From positions 1 through 6,293 of the forward strand of contig SLKF01000052.1 of NCBI GenBank assembly GCA_007134725.1: a stretch of 6,293 nt of DNA, read 5' to 3'. The translations under genes and the position numbers were made by a program. The stretch is from Clostridiales bacterium. Its GTDB lineage: Bacteria; Bacillota; Clostridia; Peptostreptococcales; T1SED10-28. Shown here one piece after another: positions 4,975-6,293 of this stretch (its first letter is position 1; each line of letters opens with the position of its first letter). The notes under the pieces are model-generated. The model was given only the letters and a program-made list of their open reading frames with translations. It searched no databases and was not told where the DNA came from.

Positions 4975-6293
4975 ATGAACGAGGAATCGAAGGGAAATAG
5001 TCAAAGTCCGATCCGGATTGTAGAATTCGAGGAAGAGTACGCCGGGTCCCTGGCGGATATGTGGAATGAAAGCAAGGAGGAATGGGGAGGACAGGACGGA
5101 AACAAGACTGCAACCCAGATTAAAACCGGAATTCGAAACGAAGGAAATATTAAGGACTTTGTTGCCCTGGAGGGAACCACCGTGGTGGGGTATTGCAGTT
5201 TTACAGAATATGAAGACGATGAAGGGGCAAGCTATATCCCTTTGCTGAACGTACGCCCTTCCTATCACGGAAAAAAGATCGGAAAGAAATTACTGCTAAA
5301 AGCCCTGGAAGTGGCCGTAGAGCAGCAGTGGCCCCGAATGGACTTATATACCTGGTCCTCGAATGTAAAAGCGGTGCCTCTTTATAAAAAATGCGGATTT
5401 TTCTGGGAGAAGGACAATCCCTATATTCATTTGATGAACTTTATGCCCACGGTGCTGAATACCGAGGCCATAAAACCCTACTTTCAAGAGTTGGACTGGT
5501 ACGACGACGTAGCCCGGGAACTGTTGGTGGAGCCCGACGGACGGGTGGAAAAGGGCTTTCATTTTTATGAGTACTTATGGAAAAATGAACAGGAGACCTT
5601 GAAGGTGGAGTTCTGCCGACGGGGGCGGGGCCTTCGATTAATCGACAGTAGGGATTATAAAGTGGTCTGCTATACGGATCAAAATGAGTTTGCCTTTGGA
5701 AAAAGCTATCCCGTATATTATCAGATCATCAACAAAACCGATCAGCCCTTAACCATTCAGCTAAAGGGCCGGGATGATAAAAATATCCGCTTCTCCTTTG
5801 CAGAAACGGTTTTGGTAGAAAAAGAGGAAATTATTGAAGCCTCCTTTTATGTGGACGGCATCGAAGAGCTGGTGCATCATGACCTGACCCATCCCGCCAT
5901 TACCACGGAGATTGGGATCAACGGAAAAAAGGCGGAGTTTCGTTTAGGGATTGTACCGAAATTCCCCTTGGACTTGAATTTTAAGATCCCCCATAAAGAA
6001 AGTTTTGTGGGCAAGCGGGAAAAAGGATTTATCGATGTGGAAAACGGTTTTGATGAGGCCGTAACCGTAAACTTCCGCTTACAGGACAGTTCCCAGCTGC
6101 AGTGGGAGGAAAAGGGGATTCTCGGGGAGGCCGATCCGAAGATCGCGATCCGCAAGATGAGCGCGTCCGATCTTGCCAAGAGTCGCAAGGAGCTCTTCCG
6201 GCGACGTCGGGGCATGCAGGCCCCGTGGCTGGCCGAGTTCTGCGAGCAGACTGGAATGCAGGCGTTTCTGAACGCCACCCAGAACTACCCGAT
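4975..6293 (+). CDS. GNAT-family N-acetyltransferase with long uncharacterised C-terminal region (3' end outside window)
   Basis: The frame opens at ATG 4975, with AAGGAG (4960-4965) 9 nt upstream, and stays open to the right edge: 439 residues with no stop. Residues about 13-160 are a GNAT domain. Motif A, IPLLNVRPSYHGKKIGKKLL (88-107), contains the acetyl-CoA pyrophosphate loop HGKKIG; motif B is SSNVKAVPLYKKCGFFWEKD (128-147). It should transfer an acetyl group from acetyl-CoA to an amine; the acceptor is unknown. Residues about 160-380 are not a GNAT domain. They show alternating hydrophobic/polar strands and phrases such as VYYQIINKTDQPLTIQL (247-263) and VTVNFRLQD (363-371), suggestive of immunoglobulin-like beta-sandwich modules; I do not recognise the family. 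No signal peptide is visible. From about residue 383 (base 6121) base composition and codon use change abruptly, so residues 383-439 may not belong to this protein. The GNAT call is firm. Confidence 0.85.
   Translation, partial: MNEESKGNSQSPIRIVEFEEEYAGSLADMWNESKEEWGGQDGNKTATQIKTGIRNEGNIKDFVALEGTTVVGYCSFTEYEDDEGASYIPLLNVRPSYHGKKIGKKLLLKALEVAVEQQWPRMDLYTWSSNVKAVPLYKKCGFFWEKDNPYIHLMNFMPTVLNTEAIKPYFQELDWYDDVARELLVEPDGRVEKGFHFYEYLWKNEQETLKVEFCRRGRGLRLIDSRDYKVVCYTDQNEFAFGKSYPVYYQIINKTDQPLTIQLKGRDDKNIRFSFAETVLVEKEEIIEASFYVDGIEELVHHDLTHPAITTEIGINGKKAEFRLGIVPKFPLDLNFKIPHKESFVGKREKGFIDVENGFDEAVTVNFRLQDSSQLQWEEKGILGEADPKIAIRKMSASDLAKSRKELFRRRRGMQAPWLAEFCEQTGMQAFLNATQNYP
6121..6293 (+). other. High-GC segment with foreign codon use at the right edge
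   Basis: Counting by hand, 110 of 173 bases are G or C (about 64%), against 85 of 180 (about 47%) in 5941-6120. In the frame of the acetyltransferase, 48 of 57 complete codons end in G or C (about 84%), and arginine codons shift to CGC/CGT/CGG/CGA. The encoded stretch (ADPKIAIRKMSASDLAKSRK and on) is basic and helical, unlike the beta-rich sequence before it. I do not recognise it. The break lies within about ten bases of 6120. It may be an assembly chimera or a foreign insertion. Confidence 0.6.

Noticed and set aside
5877..6278. A 133-codon open frame on the minus strand across the end of the acetyltransferase gene
   Set aside because: It lies antisense to a well supported gene, spans the composition break, has no recognisable domain, and its Ser/Arg-rich product is typical of an antisense shadow.

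Overview
The window reads as chromosomal DNA of a low-to-mid GC Bacillota, most likely a clostridial anaerobe. The grounds are roughly 45-50% G+C by eye over most of its length, strong purine-rich ribosome binding sites (AAGGAG/AAGGAGG) before nearly every gene, AGA/CGG/CGA-type arginine codons, and the families present. The genus cannot be named from the sequence alone. All supported genes lie on the + strand.

Region 1 (1-3686) is an apparent operon. It begins with the C-terminal end of a TetR/AcrR-type regulator, whose DNA-binding half lies outside the window. Next come an alpha/beta hydrolase with a visible Ser-Asp-His triad, an ABC ATPase, and two six-helix ABC-2 type permeases. The ATPase and permeases are tightly packed: ATPase and permease 1 overlap by 14 nt, and the permeases share one base in TAATG. 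The group closes with a very strong intrinsic terminator (15-bp perfect stem plus T6). One ATPase and two small permeases of about 240 residues match the layout of exporters often annotated as fluoroquinolone/multidrug efflux (Rv2686c-Rv2688c type). The simplest reading is a regulator controlling an efflux pump, with a co-transcribed hydrolase that may act on a related substrate. The real substrate cannot be read from sequence.

Region 2 (3687-4811) is a separately transcribed P1-family (S58; DmpA/NylC-like) N-terminal-nucleophile hydrolase. Its predicted self-cleavage site is Asn241/Thr242, and it keeps the HTMxDGDT motif.

Region 3 (4812-6293) holds a hairpin-rich leader with a plausible sigma-A promoter, then a GNAT acetyltransferase fused to a long, unrecognised, probably beta-rich C-terminal region. 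The gene runs off the right edge. The last ~173 bases (from about 6121) jump to about 64% G+C with about 84% GC at third codon positions, in the same open frame. This sharp break suggests either a chimeric junction in the assembly or a foreign segment, so protein sequence after about residue 382 should not be trusted as part of the GNAT protein.

I found no RNA genes, CRISPR arrays, insertion sequences or convincing new defence system. The points most worth a second look are the composition break, the acetyltransferase's unknown C-terminal region, and the hydrolase-exporter pairing.
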